Source: Lederbergia graminis
GTDB lineage: Bacteria; Bacillota; Bacilli; Bacillales; Bacillaceae_C
Length of the DNA stretch: 64,000 bases
Assembly (NCBI RefSeq): GCF_042655485.1
Contig: NZ_JBHSMC010000014.1
Span: forward strand, 390,819 to 454,818
Direction: 5' to 3'
A program made the position numbers and the translations under genes. Positions within the stretch are counted from its first letter, which is position 1. Every line of letters begins with the position of its first letter. The notes beneath the pieces were generated by a model that searched no databases, had not been told where the DNA came from, and saw only the letters and a program-made list of their open reading frames with translations. Of this stretch, positions 6,368 through 15,255 are shown in pieces.

Positions 6368-8008
6368 TTAGGCTAAAATTTTATCAACCTTTTCACTTTC
6401 ATCTTCTAAGCGTGATACGGATGCAATCGCACTTTCCTCATCCGGGTAAAAAGAAGAGGAACCAAGATGTTCATATAGACCGCTCTTTTTAAAGAGTGTT
6501 AATTCTTCTTCATTCAGACCTGTAATCAATACTCTTCCGCCTGAGGCAGTAAAATCTTTAATAAATGATGAGAGTTTCTCCTCTCCAGTTGCATCTATCG
6601 TCGTTACTTCAGACATATTCAAAATAATTACTTTAGGAGCATTTTGAATTGTGGCGGTTAGAGCACGTTCAAAAGCCTGTGCTGTTCCAAAGAATAACGG
6701 CCCCTTAACTGTAAAAGTCTTATAGTTAAAGTGAGCAGTTAAGTCTAATGTGTCATGTTTTCCTTGATTTACTTGTATTAATTTACTTTTCTTTTGTATA
6801 AAGGAAAGAATCGCTAGCAGTAAACCGACCTGAACGGCAACAGTTAAATTAACAAAGACAGTTAAAGCAAACGTAGTCACTAGTACAACAGAATCACTTG
6901 ATTTCATATTCAGAATTTGTTTAAAGGACTTTACCTGCGCCATATTCCATGCTACAAACATTAAAATTGGTGCCATCGCTGCAAGTGGAATATGTGAAGC
7001 ATAAGGTGCAAATAGCAGAAGTGTCACCAATACAAAAACACTATGAATAACGCCTGATAAGCGGCTGACAGCTCCAGATTTAATGTTAGTTGCTGTACGT
7101 GCAATCGCTCCAGTTGCAGGGATTCCACCGAAAAGTGGAGCTACTATATTTGCAACACCTTGACCAAATAATTCTCTATTGGAATGATGTCTTTCTTTTG
7201 TCATTCCATCTGCGACAACTGCGGAAAGAAGGGATTCTATAGCCCCTAACGAAGCAATAATGAGTGCTGGTACAAATAACTGACTAATTTTCCCTAGTGT
7301 AATTGAAGGGAATTGAAATTCTGGTAGAGTTTGAGGGATGCCACCAAAAGCCGTACCGATTGTTTCCACATGGTTTGGATAAAAAAGAACAGCTACTAGC
7401 GTTGGAATCATTAGCCCTGCTAAGTAAACCGGTATTTTTCGAGAAAGTCTTGGAATAACAAGAATTGTTATAATACCAATAATAGCAGTAATAATGCTGT
7501 AAATGTTCAATGTAGGGAAGTGCCGAAAGATTTCAAGCATGTTTTCGTGGAAGTATTCTTTCTTTTCTACGTTAGAAAGTCCGAAGAAATTACTGATTTG
7601 CCCAGAAAATATGATAACGGCAATTCCAGTGGTAAAACCAATCGTTACAGATCTAGGAATGTAATGAACTAAGTTTCCTATACGCAAGAAACTCATCATA
7701 ATAAGCATTACTCCTGCCATTAAACCTGCAATTAATAAATCTTGGTAGCCATATTGCAGAACGATAGCAAGTAAGATAGGAATAAATGCTCCCGTTGGAC
7801 CTGCAATTTGAAACCGTGAACCGCCTAGCAATGAGACTAGCAATCCAGCGATAATCGTCGTGTAAATTCCGTACTCTGGCTTCACACCCGAAGCCATGGC
7901 AAAAGCCATCCCTAGAGGAATGGCTACAATACCGACGGTAATCCCAGAAATGAAGTCCTTGCGGAGGCTTGTAAACTGATAATCTTTTAAACGATCAACA
8001 GACAACAA
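6368..8008 (-). CDS. SulP family inorganic anion transporter with STAS domain
   Basis: A 546-residue protein with about 11-12 membrane segments (residues about 20-410) and the SulP signatures AIPLGMAFAMASG, GGSRFQIAGPTGAFIP and FGGIPATGAIARTATNI. A C-terminal STAS domain follows (about 435-525, with VIILNMSEVTTIDATGEEKL). Family members carry sulfate, bicarbonate or other anions. The substrate is not readable here; no sulfate-assimilation genes are adjacent. The likely start is TTG with AGAGGTGA upstream. It is divergent from glycerate kinase, and a small membrane protein gene follows in the same direction. Confidence 0.9.
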   Translation of the reverse strand: MLSVDRLKDYQFTSLRKDFISGITVGIVAIPLGMAFAMASGVKPEYGIYTTIIAGLLVSLLGGSRFQIAGPTGAFIPILLAIVLQYGYQDLLIAGLMAGVMLIMMSFLRIGNLVHYIPRSVTIGFTTGIAVIIFSGQISNFFGLSNVEKKEYFHENMLEIFRHFPTLNIYSIITAIIGIITILVIPRLSRKIPVYLAGLMIPTLVAVLFYPNHVETIGTAFGGIPQTLPEFQFPSITLGKISQLFVPALIIASLGAIESLLSAVVADGMTKERHHSNRELFGQGVANIVAPLFGGIPATGAIARTATNIKSGAVSRLSGVIHSVFVLVTLLLFAPYASHIPLAAMAPILMFVAWNMAQVKSFKQILNMKSSDSVVLVTTFALTVFVNLTVAVQVGLLLAILSFIQKKSKLIQVNQGKHDTLDLTAHFNYKTFTVKGPLFFGTAQAFERALTATIQNAPKVIILNMSEVTTIDATGEEKLSSFIKDFTASGGRVLITGLNEEELTLFKKSGLYEHLGSSSFYPDEESAIASVSRLEDESEKVDKILA

Positions 8009-8142
8009 ACCACTTCACCTCTAAATTTTTTATATTTTAATCCTTTAGCATACTAATTATATCATAAGTTACAGATTTTTCAATTTACTCAGTATGAGAA
8101 GGAGAGGTTTTTCGTTATAATGGAAAAAATAGCTAATTTCAT

Positions 8143-9300
8143 ATGGAGGTGGGGAATATTAAAGTTGTGATTGCACCCGATTCCTTTAAAGGTAGCGTGA
8201 CAGCAATGGAGGCAGCATATGCGATTGAAAAAGGTGTTAAAGCTGCATTGCCATCTGCAGAAACGGTAATAGTTCCAATGGCGGATGGTGGGGAAGGAAC
8301 AGTAGAAACATTAGTTTCTGCCACAAGCGGTCATCAAGTGAGTAAAGTAGTAACAGGACCACTTGGAAGAAAAGTGGAAGCGATTTATGGAGTGCTTGGT
8401 GATGGCGTAACTTGTGTTGTTGAAGTGGCGAGTGCATCTGGAATTAACTTATTAACGAAAGATGAACTTAATCCAATGCAGACAACGACATTCGGAACCG
8501 GAGAACTGATTAAACATGCACTAGATGATGGATACAGAAAATTTATTTTAGCCCTCGGTGGTTCTGCTACAAATGATGGTGGTGCAGGAATGTTGCAAGC
8601 ACTTGGCGTTAGTCTAAAAGATAAAGAGGGAAACGAAGTCGGCTTTGGTGGCGGGGAATTAGGGAATATTAGAAACATTGATATGACGCATTTTGATCAA
8701 AGAGTTGAGGAGAGTACCTTTTTAATTGCTTCTGATGTTGAAAATCCATTGATTGGAAAAAATGGGGCCTCGTATGTGTTTGGACCACAAAAGGGAGCAA
8801 CACCAGAAATGGTAGAGGAATTAGATAGTAATCTCCAACATTTTGCGAATGTTATTGAAGAAACAACAGGAATACATATACATGATGCAGCAGGAGCTGG
8901 AGCAGCTGGCGGAATTGGTGGCGCCTTTCAAGCATTCTTTCCGGCTGTTAGGAAAAGGGGAGTGGAGGTAGTTCTCGAATACTCCGGCTTTAATGAAATA
9001 TTGGACGGTGCGGACCTCGTGATTACTGGAGAAGGACAAGTGGATTCGCAAACTGCTTTTGGAAAAACACCGATGGGAGTCGCAGAGGCAGCGCGTAAAA
9101 ACAATATCCCAACTATTATTCTTGCAGGTTCTGTTGGTGATAATATCCAAAACCTTTATCCATATGGCGTAATAGGGGTATATAGTATCATTAACCGACC
9201 AATGACATTAGAAACTGCCATAAAAGAAGCTAGTAAGCTGCTAGAACAAAAAACCGAACAAATTTGCCGTACGTTTTTTGCAAGGGGAAATAAAGTATAA
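8143..9300 (+). CDS. glxK: Glycerate kinase
   Basis: A glycerate kinase of about 380 residues that phosphorylates glycerate. Visible motifs: VVIAPDSFKGSVTAMEAA at the N-terminus, PMADGGEGTVETL, LGGSATNDGGAGMLQALG near residue 140, GAGAAGGIGGAF and LVITGEGQVDSQTAFGKTP near residue 290. The family usually begins M-K-I-V-I-A-P-D. The first in-frame ATG is 8143, but a perfect GGAGG lies inside that extension (8145-8149) and points to an ATT at 8158 (ATT AAA GTT GTG) that aligns with the family's first residue. The true start is therefore probably ATT. A TATAAT at 8116-8121 is its likely -10. Confidence 0.93.
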   Translation: MEVGNIKVVIAPDSFKGSVTAMEAAYAIEKGVKAALPSAETVIVPMADGGEGTVETLVSATSGHQVSKVVTGPLGRKVEAIYGVLGDGVTCVVEVASASGINLLTKDELNPMQTTTFGTGELIKHALDDGYRKFILALGGSATNDGGAGMLQALGVSLKDKEGNEVGFGGGELGNIRNIDMTHFDQRVEESTFLIASDVENPLIGKNGASYVFGPQKGATPEMVEELDSNLQHFANVIEETTGIHIHDAAGAGAAGGIGGAFQAFFPAVRKRGVEVVLEYSGFNEILDGADLVITGEGQVDSQTAFGKTPMGVAEAARKNNIPTIILAGSVGDNIQNLYPYGVIGVYSIINRPMTLETAIKEASKLLEQKTEQICRTFFARGNKV

Positions 9301-9332
9301 ATTGTTTACTTAATGAAAAGGAGGTTTAGCAA

Positions 9333-9755
9333 TTGTCTGAACCGAAGATGAAAGAAACGAACAACAGTGTCATTGAATTTATTGAGAAAGTGGAAAGTGA
9401 AAAGAAGAAGGCAGATGCATATGAGTTATTACAAATTTTCGAGGAGGTGACTGGCTACGAGGCAAAGATGTGGGGCCCTAGTATTATCGGTTTTGGTAGC
9501 TATCATTATAAGTATGCATCAGGACGTGAAGGGGACGCGCCTTTAGTTGCCTTTTCACCGAGAAAAGCAAAAATTAGTCTTTATTTAGATTATGAAGGGG
9601 AAGAAAGAGACAAATTTTTAGAAAACTTTGGTAAACACACAAAGAGTAAAGCTTGTATATATGTAAATAAATTAGCTGATATCGATATTAATGTTTTAAA
9701 GGAGTTAATAAAACATACAGTAGAAAAGTATAAAAAACTGTATCCGAGTGAATAA
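9333..9755 (+). CDS. DUF1801 domain-containing protein
   Basis: A 140-residue soluble protein with DUF1801 features: SVIEFIEKVESEKKKADA at the N-terminus, YEAKMWGPSIIGFGSYHYKY near residues 44-63, and APLVAFSPRKAKISLYL around residue 72. The family adopts a YjbR/CyaY-like fold and its biochemical function is unknown. The start is TTG at 9333, set by AAAAGGAGG eight bases upstream. It is 32 bp after glycerate kinase and may be in its transcript. Confidence 0.85.
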   Translation: MSEPKMKETNNSVIEFIEKVESEKKKADAYELLQIFEEVTGYEAKMWGPSIIGFGSYHYKYASGREGDAPLVAFSPRKAKISLYLDYEGEERDKFLENFGKHTKSKACIYVNKLADIDINVLKELIKHTVEKYKKLYPSE

Positions 9756-9774
9756 GAGTAGGGGTATTATTACT

Positions 9775-9925
9775 AGAGGTTGTGACAAACGATTTGAACT
9801 CAATTTAAATTAGAACGATGTAAGTATAACTATACTGCTTCGGAAATACACTACGCTTTCCGCGGGCGGCTAATGAGCCTCCTCGGCGCTAAACGCGCCT
9901 GTGGGGTCTCATCGAGGCCTTTATT
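9775..9925. repeat. Foldback repeat B1, left part
   Basis: The left half of a repeat whose unbroken version is at 31025-31314. Matching landmarks are GCTTCGGAAATACAC, CGCTTTCCGCGGGCGGCTA, ATGAGCCTCCTCGGCGCTA and GGGGTCTCATCGAGGCC. It stops at CCTTTATT (9918-9925), where an IS1182-type element begins. The other half continues at 11614. Confidence 0.88.
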
Positions 9926-9956
9926 GAGGGCACTGAAAAAGTCTCTAATTTTGCAG

Positions 9957-9994
9957 TAGAAAGTTCAAATACATCGAACTTTCTACTGCTTTTT
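9957..9994 (+). terminator. Hairpin at the left end of the IS
   Basis: AGTAGAAAGTTC pairs with GAACTTTCTACT around a nine-base loop, followed by GCTTTTTTAC. Lying between the left inverted repeat and the transposase start, it probably blocks read-through transcription from outside into the transposase gene. Confidence 0.75.
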
Positions 9995-10038
9995 TACTTT
10001 ATAATAAAGATACTAATTATATGTAGGTGATCTTCCAA

Positions 10039-11499
10039 ATGCTATCAAACCAAGAGTCTCTAAATCTAAGCCCATTCATGGCAATATACGACATAGTTGT
10101 ACCGAAAGACAATATGCTACGTAAGATCAATGAACTTGTAGATTTTACATTTATATTTGAAGAATTGAAAACAAAATATTGCCTTGATAACGGAAGGAAC
10201 GCAGTTCCTCCAATTCGTATGTTTAAATATCTACTGTTAAAATCATTTTTTGATTTATCTGATGTCGATGTAGTAGAACGATCAAAATATGATATGTCAT
10301 TTAAATATTTCCTCGATATGGCACCCGAGGATAAAGTCATTAATCCAAGCTCGCTGACTAAATTCCGCAAACTCCGTCTTACAGATGAGGGTTTATTAGA
10401 TATGCTTATAGGGAAATCGGTTGAAATCGCGTTGGAACACGGAATTATTAATAGTAAAACGATAATCGTGGACTCTACACATACAAAATCTCGTTATCAT
10501 CAAAAATCACCAAAAGAGTTTTTACAAGAGAAATCAAAAAATGTTAGAAAAGCAGTGTATCAAATTGATGACTCTGTAAAAGAAAAATTCCCCGCAAAAC
10601 CAACTTCTAATGAAATCTCAGATGAATTGGATTATTGTAATCAAATCATTTCAATTATTGAAAGAGAGCCACAAATCGCAGAGGTGCCTTCTGTTAAAGA
10701 GAAGTTAAATGTTTTAAGAGAAGTCACGGAGGATTTCAAAGAAAACCTTAGCTATTCTAATGATCCTGATGCCAGGACAGGACATAAATCTGCAGATTCT
10801 TCTTTTTTTGGTTTTAAAACGCACCTTGCGATGAGTGATGAAAGAATTATTACTTCAGCAGTTGTGACAACAGGTGAAAAGAGTGATGGGAAATTCCTGC
10901 AGGAATTAGTTCAGAAGAGTCAAGCAACAGGAATGGAAATTGAAACAGTTATTGGAGATACTGCGTATTCTGAGAAGGATAATATTAGCTATGCCAGTGA
11001 AAATGAACTAACTCTGGTTTCTAAATTGCATCCAATCATAACACATGGAACACGAACAAAAGAAAAAGAGTTTGAATTTAATAAAGATGCTGGATTGTAC
11101 GTGTGTAAGGCAGGTCACTTAGCAACTGGTAAAAAATACAACAAAGGAGATGGAGAAAAGAAAAGTCCAAGAATTAGATACATATTTGATGTAGAAAAGT
11201 GTAAAGTCTGTCCACTTCGTGATGGATGTTATAAAGAGGGAGCGAAAACGAAGTCCTACTATGTAACAATTAAATCCAAAGAACATACCGAGCAGGAAGC
11301 TTTTCAAAACACAGAAGAGTTTAAGAACTTAGCGAAGTCTCGGTATAAAATTGAAGCCAAAAATAGTGAGTTAAAACACAGACACGGGTATGATATAGCA
11401 TCATCTGCGGGTCTATTTGGTTTGCAAGTCCAAGGAGCAACGACGATATTCGCTGTCAATCTAAAGCGAATTATAAAATTGCTCAGTGAAAAAGAGTAA
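10039..11499 (+). CDS. IS1182 family transposase, intact
   Basis: A 486-residue DDE transposase with no internal stop or frameshift. An N-terminal dimerisation/DNA-binding region (SPFMAIYDIVVPKDNMLRKI, then VPPIRMFKYLLLKSFFDLSD) leads to catalytic blocks: TIIVDSTHTKSR near residue 144, IETVIGDTAYSEKDN near 307, and the C-terminal RYKIEAKNSELKHRHG with the glutamate near 437-444. A cysteine cluster (CKVCPLRDGC) lies near residue 390. ATG at 10039 is preferred over the in-frame GTG at 10027, where AGGTGA serves as binding site. The gene looks functional, so the element may still move. Confidence 0.93.
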   Translation: MLSNQESLNLSPFMAIYDIVVPKDNMLRKINELVDFTFIFEELKTKYCLDNGRNAVPPIRMFKYLLLKSFFDLSDVDVVERSKYDMSFKYFLDMAPEDKVINPSSLTKFRKLRLTDEGLLDMLIGKSVEIALEHGIINSKTIIVDSTHTKSRYHQKSPKEFLQEKSKNVRKAVYQIDDSVKEKFPAKPTSNEISDELDYCNQIISIIEREPQIAEVPSVKEKLNVLREVTEDFKENLSYSNDPDARTGHKSADSSFFGFKTHLAMSDERIITSAVVTTGEKSDGKFLQELVQKSQATGMEIETVIGDTAYSEKDNISYASENELTLVSKLHPIITHGTRTKEKEFEFNKDAGLYVCKAGHLATGKKYNKGDGEKKSPRIRYIFDVEKCKVCPLRDGCYKEGAKTKSYYVTIKSKEHTEQEAFQNTEEFKNLAKSRYKIEAKNSELKHRHGYDIASSAGLFGLQVQGATTIFAVNLKRIIKLLSEKE

Positions 11500-11517
11500 A
11501 AAATAGTGACATAGTAA

Positions 11518-11563
11518 GGCAATTTCCCTCTTAAAACAGTGGGAAATTGCCCTTTTTTTTGCC
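11518..11563 (+). terminator. Transposase terminator
   Basis: GGCAATTTCCC pairs with GGGAAATTGCC, followed by eight Ts. It lies just after the transposase stop and inside the IS. Confidence 0.88.
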
Positions 11564-11613
11564 ATCAACTACTATAATAAACAAAAATATGAAAGATTTT
11601 CAGTGCCCTCCCT

Positions 11614-11757
11614 CCTTTATTCCCGCAGGAGTCTTCGTGTATTTCCTCCGCTGGTAACTATAAAATTTTAAATAAAGTGGCCAAACTATCTTGTTTTGAA
11701 ATCAAGTTATAGTTCGGCTTTTTATTTGCAACCATATTCCTTTGTGCCAATCTCTCT
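11614..11757. repeat. Foldback repeat B1, right part
   Basis: It continues the repeat interrupted at 9925: CCCGCAGGAGTCTTCGTG, TATTTCCTCCGCTGGTAACTA, then a hairpin (AACTATCTTG ... CAAGTTATAGTT) and a T-rich tail, as in the copy at 31025-31314. The hairpin resembles a terminator. The stretch up to the lipoprotein gene at 11844 shows no other feature. Confidence 0.85.
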
Positions 11758-11843
11758 TTTTTACACCGTATTCATTTCACTTTATATTTATAATTTTACG
11801 ACAATTATTATGGGAGCTACTCATATAATGTAAGAAGGAGAAG

Positions 11844-12272
11844 ATGCCTTTGGAAAAAACAAAGTATGTAATCGGGATTATAATAATTACATTATTTATG
11901 GTAGCTTGTTCATATCAAGAACAAGAAATTAAAGTTTTTCAGCGTATTGGTAGTGAAAACAAATATGAAGTTATGAAAGTTATTACGGATAAAGAGCAAG
12001 TTCAGACAGTGAGAAAGATGATAGATAATATAAATTGGGAGATAGTAAAGTTTCAAATGGAACGTCCTCCTGATTACAAATTTGCATTTCAACCTACAAA
12101 TGCTGAAGTCGATGTAAAAACCATACAATATCAACTTTGGATAAGTCCAAATAAGGATAAAGTAGGTCTCCATGGAGGAAGTAGATATTACCAATTGAAT
12201 AAAGAAAATTCTGCCATTATATTTGAAATCTTAACAGGAGAAAAGATTTCAAACGCGAATGTTAATGAATGA
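11844..12272 (+). CDS. Putative lipoprotein
   Basis: A 142-residue protein with a lipoprotein signal: basic start, hydrophobic core IGIIIITLF and lipobox MVAC (cysteine near residue 22). The exported part is mixed, with TVRKMIDNINWEIVKF and KTIQYQLWISPNKDKVGLHG; a similar layout occurs in small Bacillus lipoproteins of unknown function. AAGGAG precedes the ATG at 11844; a TTG two codons later is also possible. It is first after the IS-bearing repeat and is followed by another lipoprotein gene. Confidence 0.7.
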   Translation: MPLEKTKYVIGIIIITLFMVACSYQEQEIKVFQRIGSENKYEVMKVITDKEQVQTVRKMIDNINWEIVKFQMERPPDYKFAFQPTNAEVDVKTIQYQLWISPNKDKVGLHGGSRYYQLNKENSAIIFEILTGEKISNANVNE

Positions 12273-12368
12273 AGGGACGATTTTTAAGCCCCACAATTGC
12301 ATACTTCAACGAGGTTTTTTTCATATAGATTCAAAATTTTCTAAGATGAAGGGAGGAAACCATCAAAA

Positions 12369-12821
12369 TTGAAAAGATTATTAAGTATTATTTTTATAAG
12401 CTTTATGATACTTAGTGGTTGTGAGGATATAGATGATCATTATTCTAGTATTGAGAATGAAGCCTTTTTAGATGTCCTTAATGACCCAAATATGGTGTAT
12501 CTTAACTTCAAAGGACATAGCGATAATTGGGCAGTGGTAAATATAGCTTATAGGGAGAAGGATTCTGATAGATTTATAACAAAAATATTTGCGAAATATA
12601 TTGGTGAAAAGTCTCTTCCAACTGGGGAAATAAGCTCTGTTTACGAAGCAGGGGGCATCACAAAAAGTGAATCAGCTATTTACACTGATGTACCTGAAAA
12701 TGGGATGTATTACTTAGGCGAGTATTCAAGTAACGAACTTATGCCGTTGATAACAACTAAAGTGAAGTTGCAAATTGAGTGGAATGAAAAATCAGAGTTC
12801 ATTGAATTGGAATCAAAGTAA
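12369..12821 (+). CDS. Putative lipoprotein
   Basis: A 150-residue protein with signal peptide KRLLSIIFISFMIL and lipobox LSGC (cysteine near residue 18). The mature part is acidic and predicted mostly beta, with NMVYLNFKGHSDNWAVVNIA near residue 42, which may be an immunoglobulin-like fold. No named family is recognised. The start is TTG at 12369 with GGGAGG upstream. It is followed by a hairpin terminator. Confidence 0.68.
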   Translation: MKRLLSIIFISFMILSGCEDIDDHYSSIENEAFLDVLNDPNMVYLNFKGHSDNWAVVNIAYREKDSDRFITKIFAKYIGEKSLPTGEISSVYEAGGITKSESAIYTDVPENGMYYLGEYSSNELMPLITTKVKLQIEWNEKSEFIELESK

Positions 12822-12849
12822 AAATTTAGATAAAGTAGTAGTTTTAGAA

Positions 12850-12890
12850 ACCTGCCAATCCTTCATATAGATTGGTAGGTTTATTTTGTT
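12850..12890 (+). terminator. Terminator after lipoprotein genes
   Basis: AACCTGCCAATC pairs with GATTGGTAGGTT (one G-T pair), followed by ATTTTG. Confidence 0.8.
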
Positions 12891-13052
12891 CCTGAAGGTT
12901 AATTGCCTCTATAGAGTAGATGTTTTTTATTCAAGAGCACTCTTAATTTATCAGCTACAATTGTTAATGATGTAACAGGAAGGATATTTCATGGTGGATA
13001 TTGAATATAGAACTAGGAACCTTTGGTGTAAGGAAAAAAGCGAGGTATTAAC

Positions 13053-13229
13053 ATGAGCAATTGGTGGTATGGCTTTTATTTTTTAGTATTGAGTATTGTA
13101 GCTTTTTTTACAGGTGAAATTGTAACATTCATTATGCTTGGATTTATATTGCTAAGTCTTAACAATATAAACTCAACTTTAAAAAAGATACATAGAAGTA
13201 ATGGTGGGGCATCCACTCCGAAAGAATAA
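13053..13229 (+). CDS. Small membrane protein (58 aa)
   Basis: ATG at 13053 opens a 58-codon frame preceded by GCGAGGT. The protein MSNWWYGFYFLVLSIVAFF is followed by TGEIVTFIMLGFILLSL, giving two closely spaced membrane segments, then a basic and serine-rich tail (STLKKIHRSNGGASTPKE). No family is recognised. Its good start signal and membrane pattern make it more likely real than chance. Confidence 0.55.
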   Translation: MSNWWYGFYFLVLSIVAFFTGEIVTFIMLGFILLSLNNINSTLKKIHRSNGGASTPKE

Positions 13230-13366
13230 GCAATTGTTATCCATTAGAATAGTTATTTGTTTTCTTAAGCAGGATTAATAGTATTAGTTTTTAGTGATAA
13301 GACAAAGGCTGTCGAAATCGTTTCGGTAGCCTGTGGGCACACACACTTTTACTTTGCTCAACTTCA

Positions 13367-13840
13367 CTACTTTGTCGTTTGTAATTCTCCTAAAGGAACC
13401 GTCTCAAATTCGATGACGTCATGGCCCTCATATGTAAACCTATGTTCATAGTTTATCGGGTCGTTAAGAATGGTAGGTAAGAAATATTTTAAGTTTGCCA
13501 TACCTTGATTATGAGGATGGAGAATCCAGTCAATATTTTTCCAATCAAGAATCCCTTCATCTGTCTTCATAGGAGTAGCAAAGTGAAATTCCTCAGGTAA
13601 CTCTGCCACAAAGACATACATTCCTCCACTAATCCAACTAACGATTCCTTTATACTCCGCAGTATCCAGTACAATGCCGGTTTCTTCTTCCACTTCGCGC
13701 AAAATACATTGTAATGGAGTTTCCCCTGCATCTATCTTACCGCCAACGCCATTCCATATTCCCATCCATTCAGGATTTTCGCGATTAAGTAGTAATATAT
13801 TATCACCTTGCCTAATAAAGCAGATAGTATATTTATACAT
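13367..13840 (-). CDS. Nudix hydrolase
   Basis: A 157-residue protein with a full Nudix box, GKIDAGETPLQCILREVEEE followed by TGI (about residues 37-59), preceded by GIWNGVG. The family hydrolyses nucleoside diphosphates linked to another moiety; MutT-like housecleaning of oxidised dGTP or related nucleotides is typical for Bacillus proteins of this size, but the substrate is not readable. The start is ATG with GGAGG upstream. It is transcribed alone on the minus strand, divergent from the TIGR01777 gene. Confidence 0.9.
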   Translation of the reverse strand: MYKYTICFIRQGDNILLLNRENPEWMGIWNGVGGKIDAGETPLQCILREVEEETGIVLDTAEYKGIVSWISGGMYVFVAELPEEFHFATPMKTDEGILDWKNIDWILHPHNQGMANLKYFLPTILNDPINYEHRFTYEGHDVIEFETVPLGELQTTK

Positions 13841-13971
13841 AAGTAACCTCCGAACTCGAATCTTAATTGTATTCTATCATTTTTGCTTAGAATATTCTTT
13901 CTTTTTTAGATTGTAAAAGATGTATAATGAGTAATAAGAAAAATTTTCCAAACAGGAGAGGGGCTATTCTA

Positions 13972-14880
13972 ATGCATGTTGTCATTGCAGGTGGAAGTGG
14001 CTTTATTGGGAAAGCATTACAGGAACGGTTATTAAATGATGGTTATCAAGTAACTATTTTAACAAGAAATCCAGAAAAGGTTACAGAAACAGAGCAGCTC
14101 AAAGCTGTTCAGTGGCTAGTTGCGAATAGTGAGCCTGAAAAACAATTACATCAAGTGGATGCGATTGTAAATCTAGCAGGCGAGTCTATTAATGGAGTCA
14201 GATGGACAAAATCAAAAAAGCAGAGAATATTAGACAGTCGTATGACAGCAACACGAGAAATCATTCGAATTATTAGTGCATTAGAAGTTAAGCCACAAGT
14301 ACTTGTAAACGGTTCAGCTGTTGGATTTTACGGAATGTCTGATACGGAAATTTTTACTGAGCAATCGACAAGTGATGCAACTGATTTCCTTGCAACCGTA
14401 GTGAAAATGTGGGAAGCAGAAGCAATGCATGCCGAACAATATGGAGTTCGTACGGTGTTTGCTCGTTTTGGAGTCGTGCTTGGGAAGGAAGAAGGAGCTT
14501 TACCATTAATGGTTCTCCCTTACAAAATGGGAGTCGGTGGAACAATAGGTTCAGGGAAACAATGGTTATCATGGATTCATGTTGTAGACGCAGCTGGTTT
14601 ACTCCATTTCGCAATCGAAAACCCAGAAATAATTGGTGCGATAAATGTCACCGCTCCTGAACCAGCAAAAATGCGTGAATTCGGTAAAACAATTGGAAGA
14701 GTACTGCGTCGCCCACATTGGCTACCAGTCCCGAGTTTTGCGATGAAGGCATTACTTGGTGAAATGAGCGATATGCTCTTACGTGGGCAATGTGCGATAC
14801 CAGAACAAGCAATGCTCAATAAATACGAATATCAATATCCGCAATTAGAAAAGGCGTTGGAAAATATACTGAAAGACTGA
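13972..14880 (+). CDS. TIGR01777 family epimerase-like oxidoreductase
   Basis: A 302-residue extended short-chain dehydrogenase-like protein. The NAD(P)-binding glycine motif VVIAGGSGFIGKALQ lies at residues 3-17, VDAIVNLAGESINGVRWT near residue 63 and VNGSAVGFYG near residue 110; a C-terminal DUF1731 region covers about 245-300. It corresponds to B. subtilis YfhF and E. coli YfcH; no substrate is established. The ATG at 13972 fits AGGAGAGGGG; an upstream in-frame ATG at 13927 lacks a site and adds unrelated residues. Confidence 0.9.
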   Translation: MHVVIAGGSGFIGKALQERLLNDGYQVTILTRNPEKVTETEQLKAVQWLVANSEPEKQLHQVDAIVNLAGESINGVRWTKSKKQRILDSRMTATREIIRIISALEVKPQVLVNGSAVGFYGMSDTEIFTEQSTSDATDFLATVVKMWEAEAMHAEQYGVRTVFARFGVVLGKEEGALPLMVLPYKMGVGGTIGSGKQWLSWIHVVDAAGLLHFAIENPEIIGAINVTAPEPAKMREFGKTIGRVLRRPHWLPVPSFAMKALLGEMSDMLLRGQCAIPEQAMLNKYEYQYPQLEKALENILKD

Positions 14881-14934
14881 ATTAACAAGGAACTGACAAT
14901 ACTTATATAGTAATTTCTAATAGGAGGTAGAGTG

Positions 14935-15255
14935 ATGGATGATAAAGAGTTACGTAAAAGTATATTACAGCAATTAAATCACATCCTTACGGAAGCATTA
15001 GTTGATTATAATGTAAGGATCTACCTATTTGGCTCATGGGCACGTAATGAAGAAAAGCAGAGCTCTGATATTGATATTGCTATTGAATCTCTTGAGGAAA
15101 TTCCTGTAGAAAGTTGGATAAAATTAATAGATAAAGTAAAAGAATCGACTATTCCATATAATGTGGATGTTGTAAATTTGAAAGAAGCTAGTTCTAGCCT
15201 TATCCAAAATGTACATAAGGAGGGGATCTTATGGAAAGACTTCAAGAACGGATAA
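14935..15255 (+). CDS. MntA-like nucleotidyltransferase (antitoxin type)
   Basis: A 106-residue minimal nucleotidyltransferase: IYLFGSWARNEEKQSSDIDI (about residues 29-48) carries the GSx10DxD active site, with another acidic residue in YNVDVVNL. Proteins of this type pair with HepT-like partners; in characterised type VII systems MntA adds AMP to a tyrosine of the HepT RNase and so inactivates it. The next gene overlaps it by 25 bp and is HepT-like, so the pair fits. The ATG at 14935 is placed 7 bp after AGGAGG. Confidence 0.88.
   Translation: MDDKELRKSILQQLNHILTEALVDYNVRIYLFGSWARNEEKQSSDIDIAIESLEEIPVESWIKLIDKVKESTIPYNVDVVNLKEASSSLIQNVHKEGILWKDFKNG

Larger units (their letters stand above)
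9926..11613 (+). mobile_element. IS1182-family insertion sequence
   Basis: An element of about 1.69 kb. The terminal inverted repeats GAGGGCACTGAAAA (9926-9939) and TTTTCAGTGCCCTC (11597-11610) bracket a single transposase gene. The octamer CCTTTATT occurs immediately left (9918-9925) and again at 11614-11621, consistent with a target duplication; three bases (11611-11613) lie between the right repeat and the octamer, so the right edge is approximate. Comparison with the empty-site repeat at 31025-31314 shows the sequence running straight from GAGGCCTTTATT to CCCGCAGGAG, which proves the insertion. Confidence 0.92.
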
